A DNA stretch of 64,000 nt from contig NZ_RCIO01000002.1 of assembly GCF_004000235.1 (NCBI RefSeq), positions 389,501 through 453,500 of the forward strand, written 5' to 3'. This document shows positions 7,770 through 15,978 of this stretch, piece by piece (the stretch's first letter is position 1; each line of letters starts with the position of its first letter). Below the pieces are notes generated by a model, which saw nothing but the letters and a program-made list of their open reading frames with translations, was not told where the DNA came from and did no database searches. A program made the translations under genes and the position numbers. The DNA comes from Mesorhizobium sp. Z1-4 (GTDB taxonomy: Bacteria > Pseudomonadota > Alphaproteobacteria > Rhizobiales > Rhizobiaceae).

Positions 7770-9224
7770 ATGTTTCTCGGTCTCGACCTGGGGACGTCGA
7801 GCGTAAAGGCGCTTTTGATCGACGAGGATCAGCGGATCGTCGGCTCGGCGACAAGCGATCTCAGCGTCCAGCGACCGAAGCCCGGATGGTCGGAGCAGGA
7901 TCCCGCGAGCTGGATCTCGGCTTGCGAAGCGGCCATTGGGAAGCTGGAGCAGGCGCATCGGCAGGCACTCACCGCCGTGAAGGGCATCGGGCTTTCGGGC
8001 CACATGCATGGCGCGACGCTGATCGGAGCCGAGGGCGAGGCGCTGCGGCCGTGCATTCTGTGGAACGACACACGCAGCCACGCTCAGGCCGCAGCGCTGG
8101 ATGCCGACCCGCGCTTTAGGGCTCTGACGGGCAATATCGTTTTCCCGGGCTTCACCGCGCCGAAGCTTGCCTGGGTGAAGGAAAACGAGCCACACATCTT
8201 TGCAGCGACGAAAAAGGTGCTTTTGCCCAAGGATTTTCTGCGGCTTTGGCTCACCGGCGACGCGATATCGGAAACGTCGGATTCGGCCGGTACCGCCTGG
8301 CTCGACGTGTCCAGGCGCGCCTGGGCGCCTGATCTCCTTGCCGCGACCGATCTCGACGAAAGCCACATGCCGGCACTGGTGGAAGGCACGGAGCCGGGTG
8401 GCACGCTGCGCGGCGCGCTGGCCTCCAAATGGGGCATGCGCGGCAATGTCGTGGTGGCCGGCGGGGCCGGTGACAATGCGGCATCGGCCTGCGGTATGGG
8501 CGTTGTGCGGCCGGGCGAGGCTTTCGTATCGCTTGGAACGTCCGGCGTGCTTTTCGCGGCGAACGAGGCTTATCGGCCGAATGCCGGCAGCGCGGTGCAC
8601 ACATTCTGCCACGCCCTGCCGAACGCATGGCACCAGATGGGTGTTATTTTGTCGGCTACGGATTCTCTCAACTGGCTTGCTTCCATCACCGGCAAATCGG
8701 CAAGCGAACTCTCGACAGAAGTGGGGCGTGAACTCAAAGCACCGGCCCGCGTGACGTTTCTGCCTTACCTTTCGGGCGAACGAACGCCGCACAACGACGC
8801 AACTGTTCGCGGTGTATTTTCCGGGCTTGCACATCAAAGCGGGCGAGCCGAACTGACACAGGCGGTGATGGAGGGCGTTGCGTTTGCGTTTCGCGACAGC
8901 CTTGAGGCGTTGAAAGCCGCCGGCACCGGCCTTGAACGGGCAACCGCGATCGGTGGCGGTTCGCGCTCGCGCTACTGGCTGGAGACGATCGCGACCGCGC
9001 TCGACATCGCCATTGATCTGCCCGGAGATGGCGATTTCGGCGCAGCGTTCGGAGCGGCCAGGCTCGGCCTTATCGCTGCGACAGCGGCGGACCCGCTGGC
9101 AGTCTGCACACCACCTGAGATCACAGAAACAATCGAACCGGAGAAAGCCCTGGTTCCGGCATTTGCCGAAGCCTATTCGCGCTATCGCGCGCTTTACCCG
9201 GCCATCAAAGGAGCGAGCACGTGA
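7770..9224 (+). CDS. xylB: Xylulokinase
   Basis: A 484-residue FGGY-family kinase that phosphorylates D-xylulose to xylulose 5-phosphate with ATP. The N-terminal phosphate loop is [14 protein letters not shown]. The sugar-binding region shows [12 protein letters not shown] and WNDTRS near residue 95, and the C-terminal ATPase part has [16 protein letters not shown] near 232 and GTSGVLF near 257, then [13 protein letters not shown] near 394. The length is normal for XylB. The ATG follows GGGAGG. xylA overlaps its stop codon by four bases, so the two are translated together. No xylose-specific ABC transporter is adjacent, so sugar uptake must be encoded elsewhere. Confidence 0.95.
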   Translation: MFLGLDLGTSSVKALLIDEDQRIVGSATSDLSVQRPKPGWSEQDPASWISACEAAIGKLEQAHRQALTAVKGIGLSGHMHGATLIGAEGEALRPCILWNDTRSHAQAAALDADPRFRALTGNIVFPGFTAPKLAWVKENEPHIFAATKKVLLPKDFLRLWLTGDAISETSDSAGTAWLDVSRRAWAPDLLAATDLDESHMPALVEGTEPGGTLRGALASKWGMRGNVVVAGGAGDNAASACGMGVVRPGEAFVSLGTSGVLFAANEAYRPNAGSAVHTFCHALPNAWHQMGVILSATDSLNWLASITGKSASELSTEVGRELKAPARVTFLPYLSGERTPHNDATVRGVFSGLAHQSGRAELTQAVMEGVAFAFRDSLEALKAAGTGLERATAIGGGSRSRYWLETIATALDIAIDLPGDGDFGAAFGAARLGLIAATAADPLAVCTPPEITETIEPEKALVPAFAEAYSRYRALYPAIKGAST

Positions 9225-10546
9225 GCACCGGATATTTCGGCGATATCGAGAAAATTGCCTATGAGGGGCCGAACAGCTCCAACCCGCTTGCCTTCCGGCA
9301 CTACGACCCGGACGAGAAGGTGCTCGGCAAACGGATGGAAGACCATCTGCGGTTCGCCGTCTGCTACTGGCACAATTTCGTGTGGTCGGGAAACGATCCC
9401 TTCGGCGGCCAGACATTCGAGCGTCCGTGGTACTCCGATGCTGGCGCTGCAGACACGATGGAACTCGCCAAGCTCAAGGCCGACGAGGCCTTCCGCATGT
9501 TCGAATTGCTTGGCGTTCCATATTTTACCTTCCACGATGCGGATGTGCGACCGGAGGCCGATACGCTTAAAGAAAGCATCGCCAGGCTGGATGAGATCTG
9601 CGACTATTTTGCCGGCAAAATGGAAAAAAGCGGCATCAAGCTTCTGTGGGGCACGGCGAACCTTTTCAGCCACCGGCGCTATATGGCAGGGGCCGCCACC
9701 AATCCCGATCCCGACGTGTTTTCCTATGCCGCAGCGACGGTGAAATCCTGCATCGATGCCACGCACCGGCTGGGAGGCGAAAACTACGTGCTGTGGGGCG
9801 GGCGCGAAGGCTACGAAACGCTCCTCAACACCGACATGAAGCACGAACTCGACCAACTTGGCCGGTTCCTTTCCATGGTGGTCGACTACAAGCACAAGAT
9901 CGGTTTCAAGGGTGCGATCCTAATCGAGCCGAAGCCCCAGGAGCCGACCAAACACCAGTATGATTTCGACGTGGCGAACGTCTACGGTTTCCTGAAGAGT
10001 TACGGGCTGGAGAACGAGGTTCGCGTCAACATCGAGCAGGGGCACGCGATCCTTGCCGGCCATTCCTTCGAGCATGAGCTCGCGCTTGCCAATGCGCTCG
10101 GCATATTCGGCTCGATCGATATGAACCGGAACGACTATCAGTCCGGCTGGGACACCGATCAGTTTCCAAACAACGTTCCGGAGATGGCGCTGGCCTTCTA
10201 CCAAATACTTCTTGCGGGCGGCTTCACGAGCGGCGGCACCAATTTCGACGCCAAGCTCCGCCGTCAGTCGCTCGATGCTGAGGACCTGCTGCTGGCGCAT
10301 ATCGGCGGCATGGATTGCTGCGCGCGCGGCCTGAAAGCTGCCGCCGGCATGCTGGAAGACAAGGCGTTGTCGGGTCCGCTCGCGGAGCGCTATGCCGGGT
10401 GGAACGGCGCGGAGGCCAAAGCAATGCTCGACGGCCAGCGTTCGCTCGAAGACATTTCAGAGCGAGTACTCTCCGGCGGGCTCGATCCGCAGCCGAAATC
10501 CGGCAAGCAGGAGCATCTGGAGAATGTCGTCAATCGCTATGTGTAA
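9221..10546 (+). CDS. xylA: Xylose isomerase
   Basis: A 441-residue class II xylose isomerase that interconverts D-xylose and D-xylulose with two divalent metals. Catalytic and metal regions are visible: FHDADVRPE near residue 105 (catalytic His and Asp), [17 protein letters not shown] near 190, [17 protein letters not shown] near 235 (metal-binding Glu and base Lys), and a C-terminal [20 protein letters not shown] near 342. The GTG start at 9221 overlaps the xylB stop and has AAAGGAG upstream. With xylB it forms the two-step isomerase pathway into the pentose phosphate route. Confidence 0.97.
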   Translation: MSTGYFGDIEKIAYEGPNSSNPLAFRHYDPDEKVLGKRMEDHLRFAVCYWHNFVWSGNDPFGGQTFERPWYSDAGAADTMELAKLKADEAFRMFELLGVPYFTFHDADVRPEADTLKESIARLDEICDYFAGKMEKSGIKLLWGTANLFSHRRYMAGAATNPDPDVFSYAAATVKSCIDATHRLGGENYVLWGGREGYETLLNTDMKHELDQLGRFLSMVVDYKHKIGFKGAILIEPKPQEPTKHQYDFDVANVYGFLKSYGLENEVRVNIEQGHAILAGHSFEHELALANALGIFGSIDMNRNDYQSGWDTDQFPNNVPEMALAFYQILLAGGFTSGGTNFDAKLRRQSLDAEDLLLAHIGGMDCCARGLKAAAGMLEDKALSGPLAERYAGWNGAEAKAMLDGQRSLEDISERVLSGGLDPQPKSGKQEHLENVVNRYV

Positions 10547-10558
10547 GTAATAACTTAC
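10543..10558. terminator. Short hairpin between convergent genes
   Basis: GTAAGT-AATA-ACTTAC, a six-pair hairpin that includes the xylA stop codon, located between xylA and the convergent deaminase gene. The T-tract is missing and the stem is AT-rich, so it is at best a weak terminator. Confidence 0.3.
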
Positions 10559-10574
10559 GCACAGCGCGACGCTG

Positions 10575-11168
10575 CTAGTTTAGCGGAATGTCGTTGTCGG
10601 CCTTTGTCGCCTGATAGGTGTCCGACAGTTGGTTGAATTTGTCCGAAATCGCTTCGATGCGTTTCAGCGCTGCGTCGCGCTCTTCTTCAGGCAAGGCATT
10701 CGCCATGTCGCGAAGGGCGTGTGCCGTCCAGAACGCATTTTCGCGATTGTAGCCACCCGGATCGAGCCGGAAGACTTCCTTTAGGATCTTCAGATCGTGC
10801 GGGATGGCGAAGCTGTCGCGCGAGTCTTCGTGGCTGAAGAGGTAATAGAAATTGTCGAAGCCGGTCCAGGTGATGGCGGACAGGCAGAGCGAGCAAGGCT
10901 CGTGCGTTGCAAAAAACAGGCAGTCGCGCGTGTCAGGGCGCTTGTCCTTAGGCAGCTCATAGAAGCGCTTCAGCGCATGCACTTCGCCGTGCCACAGCGG
11001 ATTTTCGATCTCATTGTTGGTTTCGGCGATGACGAGCGAAAGATCCGACTTACGCAATATCGCGGCACCGAACAGTTTGTTGCCGCCTGCCACGCCGGCC
11101 TGCGTCAGCGGCACGATGTCGTTCTCGATAACGTCCAACAGGCGGTTGAGCAGTTCGGCGTCAGTCAT
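10575..11168 (-). CDS. Nucleoside/base deaminase (CDA fold)
   Basis: A 197-residue zinc deaminase of the cytidine deaminase-like fold. HGEVHALKRF near residue 62 supplies the first zinc ligand and the proton-shuttling Glu. THEPCSLCLSAITW near 89 supplies the PCxxC ligands. The tail of about 80 residues is longer than in TadA or small guanine deaminases. It is the last gene of the puuE-allE-allA operon and overlaps allA by eight bases, so a purine base or nucleoside is the likely substrate. A guanine deaminase of a different (amidohydrolase) family is encoded at 21.8 kb, so this one probably acts on another compound. Confidence 0.82.
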   Translation of the reverse strand: MTDAELLNRLLDVIENDIVPLTQAGVAGGNKLFGAAILRKSDLSLVIAETNNEIENPLWHGEVHALKRFYELPKDKRPDTRDCLFFATHEPCSLCLSAITWTGFDNFYYLFSHEDSRDSFAIPHDLKILKEVFRLDPGGYNRENAFWTAHALRDMANALPEEERDAALKRIEAISDKFNQLSDTYQATKADNDIPLN

Positions 11169-11667
11169 TCGCGGTTTCCGGCAGTTCGATCAGATAGGGT
11201 TCGTCGAAATAGTGTTCTTCGAGGTTGTTTCCCTCGCCGCCGCGGTCGACGACAAGGAAGTCCTGAACCTGCGAAATCGGGGTCAGAACCGCGTGCCACA
11301 GATGGCGGCGGTAGTTTACGCCCTGTCCGGGCCGGGTGACAAACACGCGCGGCGCAAGCGGACCGCTCGGACTGTCGTGACATACAGCAACCAGGAAGGG
11401 GCTGGGAGAAAGCGGCATGAAGGCCTGGCTGCCCAGCGGGTGGCGTTCCACCATCTTCAACTGCAGCGGAAATTCATAAGGCTGGCCGCGAAAGATGGAG
11501 ACGAGAACGCGGGCCGCCTCGCCCGTCGCCTCCACCTTTGCCAGATCGTGGAAGCGCTCGGTCATGCCGCCATTGATCATGCGCGGAGCGTCGCCTTCCG
11601 TGTCCAGCACGTCGCCGAATTCGGCGAAGGCGGCGCGCGTCAGCGGCTCGGCGACGATCGTCTTCAT
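11161..11667 (-). CDS. allA: Ureidoglycolate lyase
   Basis: A 168-residue AllA, which splits ureidoglycolate into glyoxylate and urea. The typical start MKTIVAEPLTRAAFAEFGDV is followed by IFRGQPYEFPLQLKMVERHPLGSQAFMPLS near 60-88, the most conserved part of the family, and GVNYRRHLWHAVLTPI near 120. The length fits. ATG at 11667 overlaps the allE stop by four bases. It acts near the end of the purine pathway in the cytoplasm. The glyoxylate could enter central metabolism or be reduced by a hydroxyacid dehydrogenase such as the one at 29.1 kb. Confidence 0.93.
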   Translation of the reverse strand: MKTIVAEPLTRAAFAEFGDVLDTEGDAPRMINGGMTERFHDLAKVEATGEAARVLVSIFRGQPYEFPLQLKMVERHPLGSQAFMPLSPSPFLVAVCHDSPSGPLAPRVFVTRPGQGVNYRRHLWHAVLTPISQVQDFLVVDRGGEGNNLEEHYFDEPYLIELPETAND

Positions 11668-12497
11668 AAAGCGCCCAGCGACAAACGTGGATGGCGGTTC
11701 ACGTCCTTATAAAGCAGGTAGCGGAAGCGGCCGGGGCCGCCGGCATAGCAGGCCTGCGGGCAGAAAGCGCGCAGCCACATGAAGTCGCCGGCTTCCACCT
11801 CCACCCAGTCGTCATTGAGGCGGTAGACCGCCTTGCCCTCCAGCACGTAAAGCCCGTGCTCCATCACATGCGTTTCGAGGAAGGGGATCGCCGCCCCCGG
11901 TTCGAAAGTCACGATATTGACGTGCATGTCGTGGGTGAGATCGTCGGGATCAACAAAGCGGGTTGTCGCCCAGCGCCCGTCCGTACCCGGCATCGCATTG
12001 GGCTTGATGTCCTGTTCGTTGCAGAAAAGCGGCTCGGGCGCGTCGATGCCAACCGCCTTCTCATATCGTTTGCGTATCCACATGAAACGGGCGGGTTCGG
12101 AACCGTTGTTGCGCAGCGTCCAGCCGCTTGCAGGCGGCAGATAGGCGAAGCCGCCCGGCTTCATTCGATGCGTTTCGCTAGCGACGGTCACTTCAATCTC
12201 GCCGGACTGAACGAAGAGTGCTGCCTGCGCAGTCTCGTCCGGCTCGGGTGCGGTGGATCCGCCGCTGGGTTCCACCTCCATCGCGTATTGCGCGAAGGTT
12301 TCTGCAAAGCCGGAGAGCGGGCGCGCCAAAATCCATGCACGTGTCTTTTCCCAGCCCGGCAAAAGGCTGGTGACGATATCGCGCATCACTGAATGCGGGA
12401 TCACCGCATAGGCTTCGGTGAAGATCGCGCGGCTGGTGGTCAGCTCAGTCTGTGCCGGGTGGCCGCCGGGCGGCGATTGGTAAGTCGGGCCTGCCAT
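11664..12497 (-). CDS. allE: (S)-ureidoglycine aminohydrolase
   Basis: A 277-residue bicupin of the YlbA/AllE family, which releases ammonia from (S)-ureidoglycine to give (S)-ureidoglycolate. The N-terminal cupin includes a GEIEVTV strand near residue 95. The second cupin carries the metal site: FETHVMEHGLYVLEGKAVYR is not exact here; the visible string is LETHVMEHGLYVLEG near 206-220 (Glu and His ligands), followed by a Gln near FCPQACYAGG. It lies between the puuE-uraD fusion gene (12-base gap) and allA (overlap). It implies that allantoate is processed through ureidoglycine in this organism, although no allantoate amidohydrolase gene is in the window. Confidence 0.92.
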   Translation of the reverse strand: MAGPTYQSPPGGHPAQTELTTSRAIFTEAYAVIPHSVMRDIVTSLLPGWEKTRAWILARPLSGFAETFAQYAMEVEPSGGSTAPEPDETAQAALFVQSGEIEVTVASETHRMKPGGFAYLPPASGWTLRNNGSEPARFMWIRKRYEKAVGIDAPEPLFCNEQDIKPNAMPGTDGRWATTRFVDPDDLTHDMHVNIVTFEPGAAIPFLETHVMEHGLYVLEGKAVYRLNDDWVEVEAGDFMWLRAFCPQACYAGGPGRFRYLLYKDVNRHPRLSLGAL

Positions 12498-12509
12498 ATG
12501 CTGTTCCTT

Positions 12510-13949
12510 CTAGGCGGGCAGAGTGTCTTTGAGCCGAAGCAGAGCGATACGCTCGACCTGCTCGCAGGCGGTGGCGAATTCGGTTTCGCGGTCGTTGTTG
12601 ATGCGGGTCTGGAACGCGGCGAGTATCTCGTCCTTGGTCCGGCCCTTGACCGCGATGATGAACGGGAAGCCGAACTTCGCGACATAGGCGGCGTTGAGTT
12701 CGGTGAAGGTGGTGCGCTCGGCGTCGGTCAGCGCGTCGAGCCCGGCAGAGGCCTGCTCGGCAGTGGATTCGGCCGTCAGGCGTTTCGCCTGTGCCAGTTT
12801 GCCGGCGAGGTCGGGGTGCGCGGTGAGCACGCCCAAACGCTCCTTATCGCTGGCCGAACGGAACATGCGGGCCAGCGCATTGTGCAGGCCGCCGGCGCTG
12901 TCATGCGCGGGTCCGAGTTCCAGCTCAAAGGCGCGCTCCGCGATCCAGGGAGAATGCTCGAAAATACCGCCGAAGCGCGACACGAACTCGTCCTTCGCCA
13001 TACGGCTCGGCCGCAGTGCAGGCGCTTCATACGGAAAGGTCGTTCGCCAATGCGCGGCGATGTCGGCGCGGCGAGCGACCCAGACTTGGTCGTGGCTCTT
13101 CACATAGTCGATGAAGCGCTGAAGTGCGGCCGCGCGGCCCGGCCTGCCGACCAGCCGGCAGTGCAGCCCGATATTCATCATGCCGGCGCGGCCCTCGCCG
13201 CCTTCGCGGTAGAGCGTGTCGAAACTGTCCTTCAAATAGGCGAAGAACTGGTCGCCGGAATTGAACCCCTGCGGCGTGGCGAAGCGCATGTCGTTGGCGT
13301 CGAGCGTGTAGGGGATGACGAGTTGCGGGGCGATTGCGTTGCCATGGCCGTCATGGTCGAGCCAGTAGGGCAGTTCGTCGTCATAGGTATCGGAAATCCA
13401 GTCGAAGCCGCCTTCCGCCGCCGCGATGCGGACCGACCACGCAGAGGTACGCCCCACATAAAGGCCGCGCGGCCGTTCGCCCACCACCTCGGCGTGAAGG
13501 CGGACAGCCTCGTCGAGATCGCGGCGTTCGTCTTCCTCCGAATAGTCGCGATAGTCGATCCATTTGAGGCCGTGGGAAGCAATCTCCCAATTGGCCTCTT
13601 TCATGGCGGCAACCTGGTCTGGCGCGCGGGCAAGTGCGGTTGCGACGCCGTAAACGGTGACTGGCAATCCGGCCTCCGTGAACATGCGATGCAGGCGCCA
13701 GAAGCCTGCGCGGGCGCCATATTCGTAGATCGATTCCATGTTCCAGTGGCGCATGCCGGTCCAGGGCTGCGCGCCGACGATCTCCGACAGGAACGCCTCG
13801 GAAGCCGCGTCGCCATGCAGGACGCTGTTTTCGCCGCCTTCTTCGTAATTCACGACGAACTGAACCGCGATACGCGCGCCGCCCGGCCATTTCGGGTCAG
13901 GCCGGCTGCGGCCGTAACCGCGCATGTCGCGCACATAGCGCTTGGTCAA
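12510..13949 (-). CDS. Fusion: allantoinase PuuE + OHCU decarboxylase
   Basis: A 479-residue two-domain enzyme. Residues 1-305 are a cofactor-independent allantoinase of the polysaccharide-deacetylase fold (PuuE), with NYEEGGENSVLHGD near 35 and EIASHGLKWIDY near 121. Residues about 310-475 are 2-oxo-4-hydroxy-4-carboxy-5-ureidoimidazoline decarboxylase (UraD), seen in HSPWIAERAF near 331, LTAHPDLAGKLA near 373, and FGFPFIIAVKGR near 426. The decarboxylase makes (S)-allantoin, which the allantoinase half opens to allantoate, so the fusion joins consecutive steps in reverse order along the chain. It heads a four-gene minus-strand operon and is divergent from uraH, which makes the decarboxylase's substrate. 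Confidence 0.93.
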   Translation of the reverse strand: MTKRYVRDMRGYGRSRPDPKWPGGARIAVQFVVNYEEGGENSVLHGDAASEAFLSEIVGAQPWTGMRHWNMESIYEYGARAGFWRLHRMFTEAGLPVTVYGVATALARAPDQVAAMKEANWEIASHGLKWIDYRDYSEEDERRDLDEAVRLHAEVVGERPRGLYVGRTSAWSVRIAAAEGGFDWISDTYDDELPYWLDHDGHGNAIAPQLVIPYTLDANDMRFATPQGFNSGDQFFAYLKDSFDTLYREGGEGRAGMMNIGLHCRLVGRPGRAAALQRFIDYVKSHDQVWVARRADIAAHWRTTFPYEAPALRPSRMAKDEFVSRFGGIFEHSPWIAERAFELELGPAHDSAGGLHNALARMFRSASDKERLGVLTAHPDLAGKLAQAKRLTAESTAEQASAGLDALTDAERTTFTELNAAYVAKFGFPFIIAVKGRTKDEILAAFQTRINNDRETEFATACEQVERIALLRLKDTLPA

Positions 13950-14137
13950 CGCAAACTCCCTTCGGTCCGCGATTCAGTTGCGCGGTTGCTTTACGATAGT
14001 CCATCGCAACTTGCCGGTATTCCCCTCAAAAAGTTTGAAAGTCTTTTCCCCCCGTTCCGTCGCTCCATGGCTTATGCAATGTTTCGCGATGGCCCAGAGT
14101 TGGGCTCACGTCCGCGATAACAAAGACAAGGAACACA
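13950..14137. promoter_or_regulatory. Divergent promoter region puuE-uraD / uraH
   Basis: 188 bases separate the two purine operons and must hold both promoters. I note TTTGAAAGTC at 14034-14043, a ten-base string that also occurs upstream of puuD (20523-20532). No perfect palindrome was found. Confidence 0.4.
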
Positions 14138-14503
14138 ATGACGGGCAGTTCATCGGCAAAGCTGACCACGCATGTTCTGGATACGGCCTCCGGCCTGCCG
14201 GCGGCGGGGCTGGAAATCACGCTCTACCGGCTGACTGGTGACGCGCGCGAGAAGTTGAAAACGGTCGTCACAAATGATGACGGGCGCTGCGATGCGCCGT
14301 TGCTTGCCGGAGCCGATTTCGCGACCGGCCAGTACGAGCTGGTATTCGCCGCGGGTGACTATCTGCGCCGCATGGGGGCAGCGCTGCCGGAGCCTGCCTT
14401 TCTCGACGTGGTGCCGATCCGCTTCGGCATGGCGGAGGAGAAGCACTATCACGTGCCGCTGCTCATCTCGCCCTATGGCTACTCCACCTACAGGGGAAGC
14501 TGA
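14138..14503 (+). CDS. uraH: 5-hydroxyisourate hydrolase
   Basis: A 121-residue transthyretin-like protein that hydrolyses 5-hydroxyisourate, the product of urate oxidation, to OHCU. The family N-terminus [16 protein letters not shown] has the active-site His, and the C-terminus ends in the diagnostic YRGS. An inner [19 protein letters not shown] stretch supplies the other catalytic His. The length is exactly that of the bacterial enzyme. ATG at 14138 has AAGGAA upstream. Its stop overlaps the xdhA start (TGATG), making it the first gene of the uraH-xdhA-xdhB-xdhC operon. Confidence 0.96.
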   Translation: MTGSSSAKLTTHVLDTASGLPAAGLEITLYRLTGDAREKLKTVVTNDDGRCDAPLLAGADFATGQYELVFAAGDYLRRMGAALPEPAFLDVVPIRFGMAEEKHYHVPLLISPYGYSTYRGS

Positions 14504-15978
14504 TGGCCGGCGCGCGCGATCACATCAGGTTTCTGCTCAACGGCACGGAAGTCACGACCGGCGATGTCCGTCCGGACGAAACGCTGCTCGACTATCTCAG
14601 GCTGCAGCGCAAGCTGACCGGCACCAAGGAAGGCTGCGCGGAAGGCGATTGCGGGGCCTGTACCGTGCTCGTGGGCCGGCTTTCGGATGGCGAGCTCGTC
14701 TATGAGGGCGTCAATGCCTGCATCCGCTTTCTGGCGTCGGTCGATGGCTGCCATGTGGTCACGGTCGAGCATCTGAGGCGGCCGGACGGCACGCTGCATC
14801 CCGTGCAGCAGGCGATGGTCGATCATCATGGCTCGCAATGCGGCTTCTGCACGCCGGGTTTCGTGATGGGGCTTTACGGACTCTGGATGCGCAGGCCCGA
14901 CCCGAGCGAGCAGGAAATCGAGACCGCGCTGCAGGGCAATCTGTGCCGCTGCACCGGCTATGAGCCGATCGTGAAGGCGGCGAAAGCGATATCCGGCTAC
15001 GGCGCTGTGAAAGACGACCCGCTGGTCGCGGAGCGCGCCGAAGTGACAGCAACACTGAAGGGCTGGAAAGACGGCAGTCGCGTCGAAATCGGCACCGACG
15101 GCGAGCGCTTCATCATTCCCGGTTCGCTGGACGATTTCGCCGATGCCTACGAAGCCAATCCGGATGCAACCATCGTTGCAGGCGCTACCGATGTCGGGCT
15201 GTGGGTGACGAAGTTCATGCGCGAGATCGCGCCGGTGATCTTCATTGGCGGTCTGGAAGAGTTGCGGCAGTCCGGCAGGTCGGAGGGCGCGATCACTCTC
15301 GGAGCAGGGATAAGCTACACCGCGGCGCGCGAGATTCTGGCTGAGGCCATTCCGGCTTTCGGCGAGCTGATCGAACGAATTGGCGGCGACCAGGTGCGCA
15401 ATATGGGCACTATTGGCGGCAACATCGCCAACGGCTCGCCGATCGGCGATACGCCGCCGCCGCTGATCGCACTTGGCGCGGAGCTGACACTTCGCAAGGG
15501 GAGCCGCCGCCGCACAATGCCGCTCGAGGAGTTCTTCATCGATTACGGCAAGCAGGACCGCCAACCGGGCGAATTCGTGGAAAGCGTGACCGTGCCGCTG
15601 CCGGCCAAAGGCGCGCATTTCGCAGCCCACAAGATCACCAAGCGGCGCGACGAAGACATCACCGCAGCGCTTGGCGCATTCCATGTGGAACTCGCCGGTG
15701 ACGGAACCGTTGCGAGCGTGCGTATCGCCTATGGCGGCATGGCCGCGACCCCGAAACGTGCGCGCTCCGCCGAGGCCGTACTTGTTGGCAGGCCGTGGAG
15801 CGCCGACAATATCGAAGCGGCGATGGACGCCCTGTCGTCGGACTTCACGCCGATTTCCGACATGCGGGCCTCTGCTGATTATCGCATGCTCGTTGCGCGC
15901 AACCTGCTGAAACGCTTCTTCATAGAGAGCAGCGGCACCAAAAAGCCGGTGACCGTGAAGCGGTACGAGGTGGCGTGA
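14503..15978 (+). CDS. xdhA: Xanthine dehydrogenase small subunit (FeS/FAD)
   Basis: A 491-residue subunit that passes electrons from the molybdenum site to NAD. An N-terminal plant-type ferredoxin domain has GCAEGDCGACTVLV near residue 46. The second [2Fe-2S] domain has SQCGFCTPGFVMG near 111 and NLCRCTGYEPI near 146. The FAD domain follows from about 195 (IVAGATDVGLWV, then MGTIGGNIANGSPIGDTPP near 300), with the CO-dehydrogenase-flavoprotein C-terminal domain after about 375. The length and order match the bicistronic bacterial XDH. Its stop overlaps the start of xdhB. Confidence 0.97.
   Translation: MAGARDHIRFLLNGTEVTTGDVRPDETLLDYLRLQRKLTGTKEGCAEGDCGACTVLVGRLSDGELVYEGVNACIRFLASVDGCHVVTVEHLRRPDGTLHPVQQAMVDHHGSQCGFCTPGFVMGLYGLWMRRPDPSEQEIETALQGNLCRCTGYEPIVKAAKAISGYGAVKDDPLVAERAEVTATLKGWKDGSRVEIGTDGERFIIPGSLDDFADAYEANPDATIVAGATDVGLWVTKFMREIAPVIFIGGLEELRQSGRSEGAITLGAGISYTAAREILAEAIPAFGELIERIGGDQVRNMGTIGGNIANGSPIGDTPPPLIALGAELTLRKGSRRRTMPLEEFFIDYGKQDRQPGEFVESVTVPLPAKGAHFAAHKITKRRDEDITAALGAFHVELAGDGTVASVRIAYGGMAATPKRARSAEAVLVGRPWSADNIEAAMDALSSDFTPISDMRASADYRMLVARNLLKRFFIESSGTKKPVTVKRYEVA

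Noticed and set aside
7749-9416. Minus-strand frame of 555 residues opposite xylB
   Set aside because: Arg-rich antisense translation with no recognisable domain; xylB is certain.
12393-14120. Plus-strand frame of 575 residues opposite puuE-uraD
   Set aside because: Antisense shadow; the minus-strand enzyme has all expected motifs.
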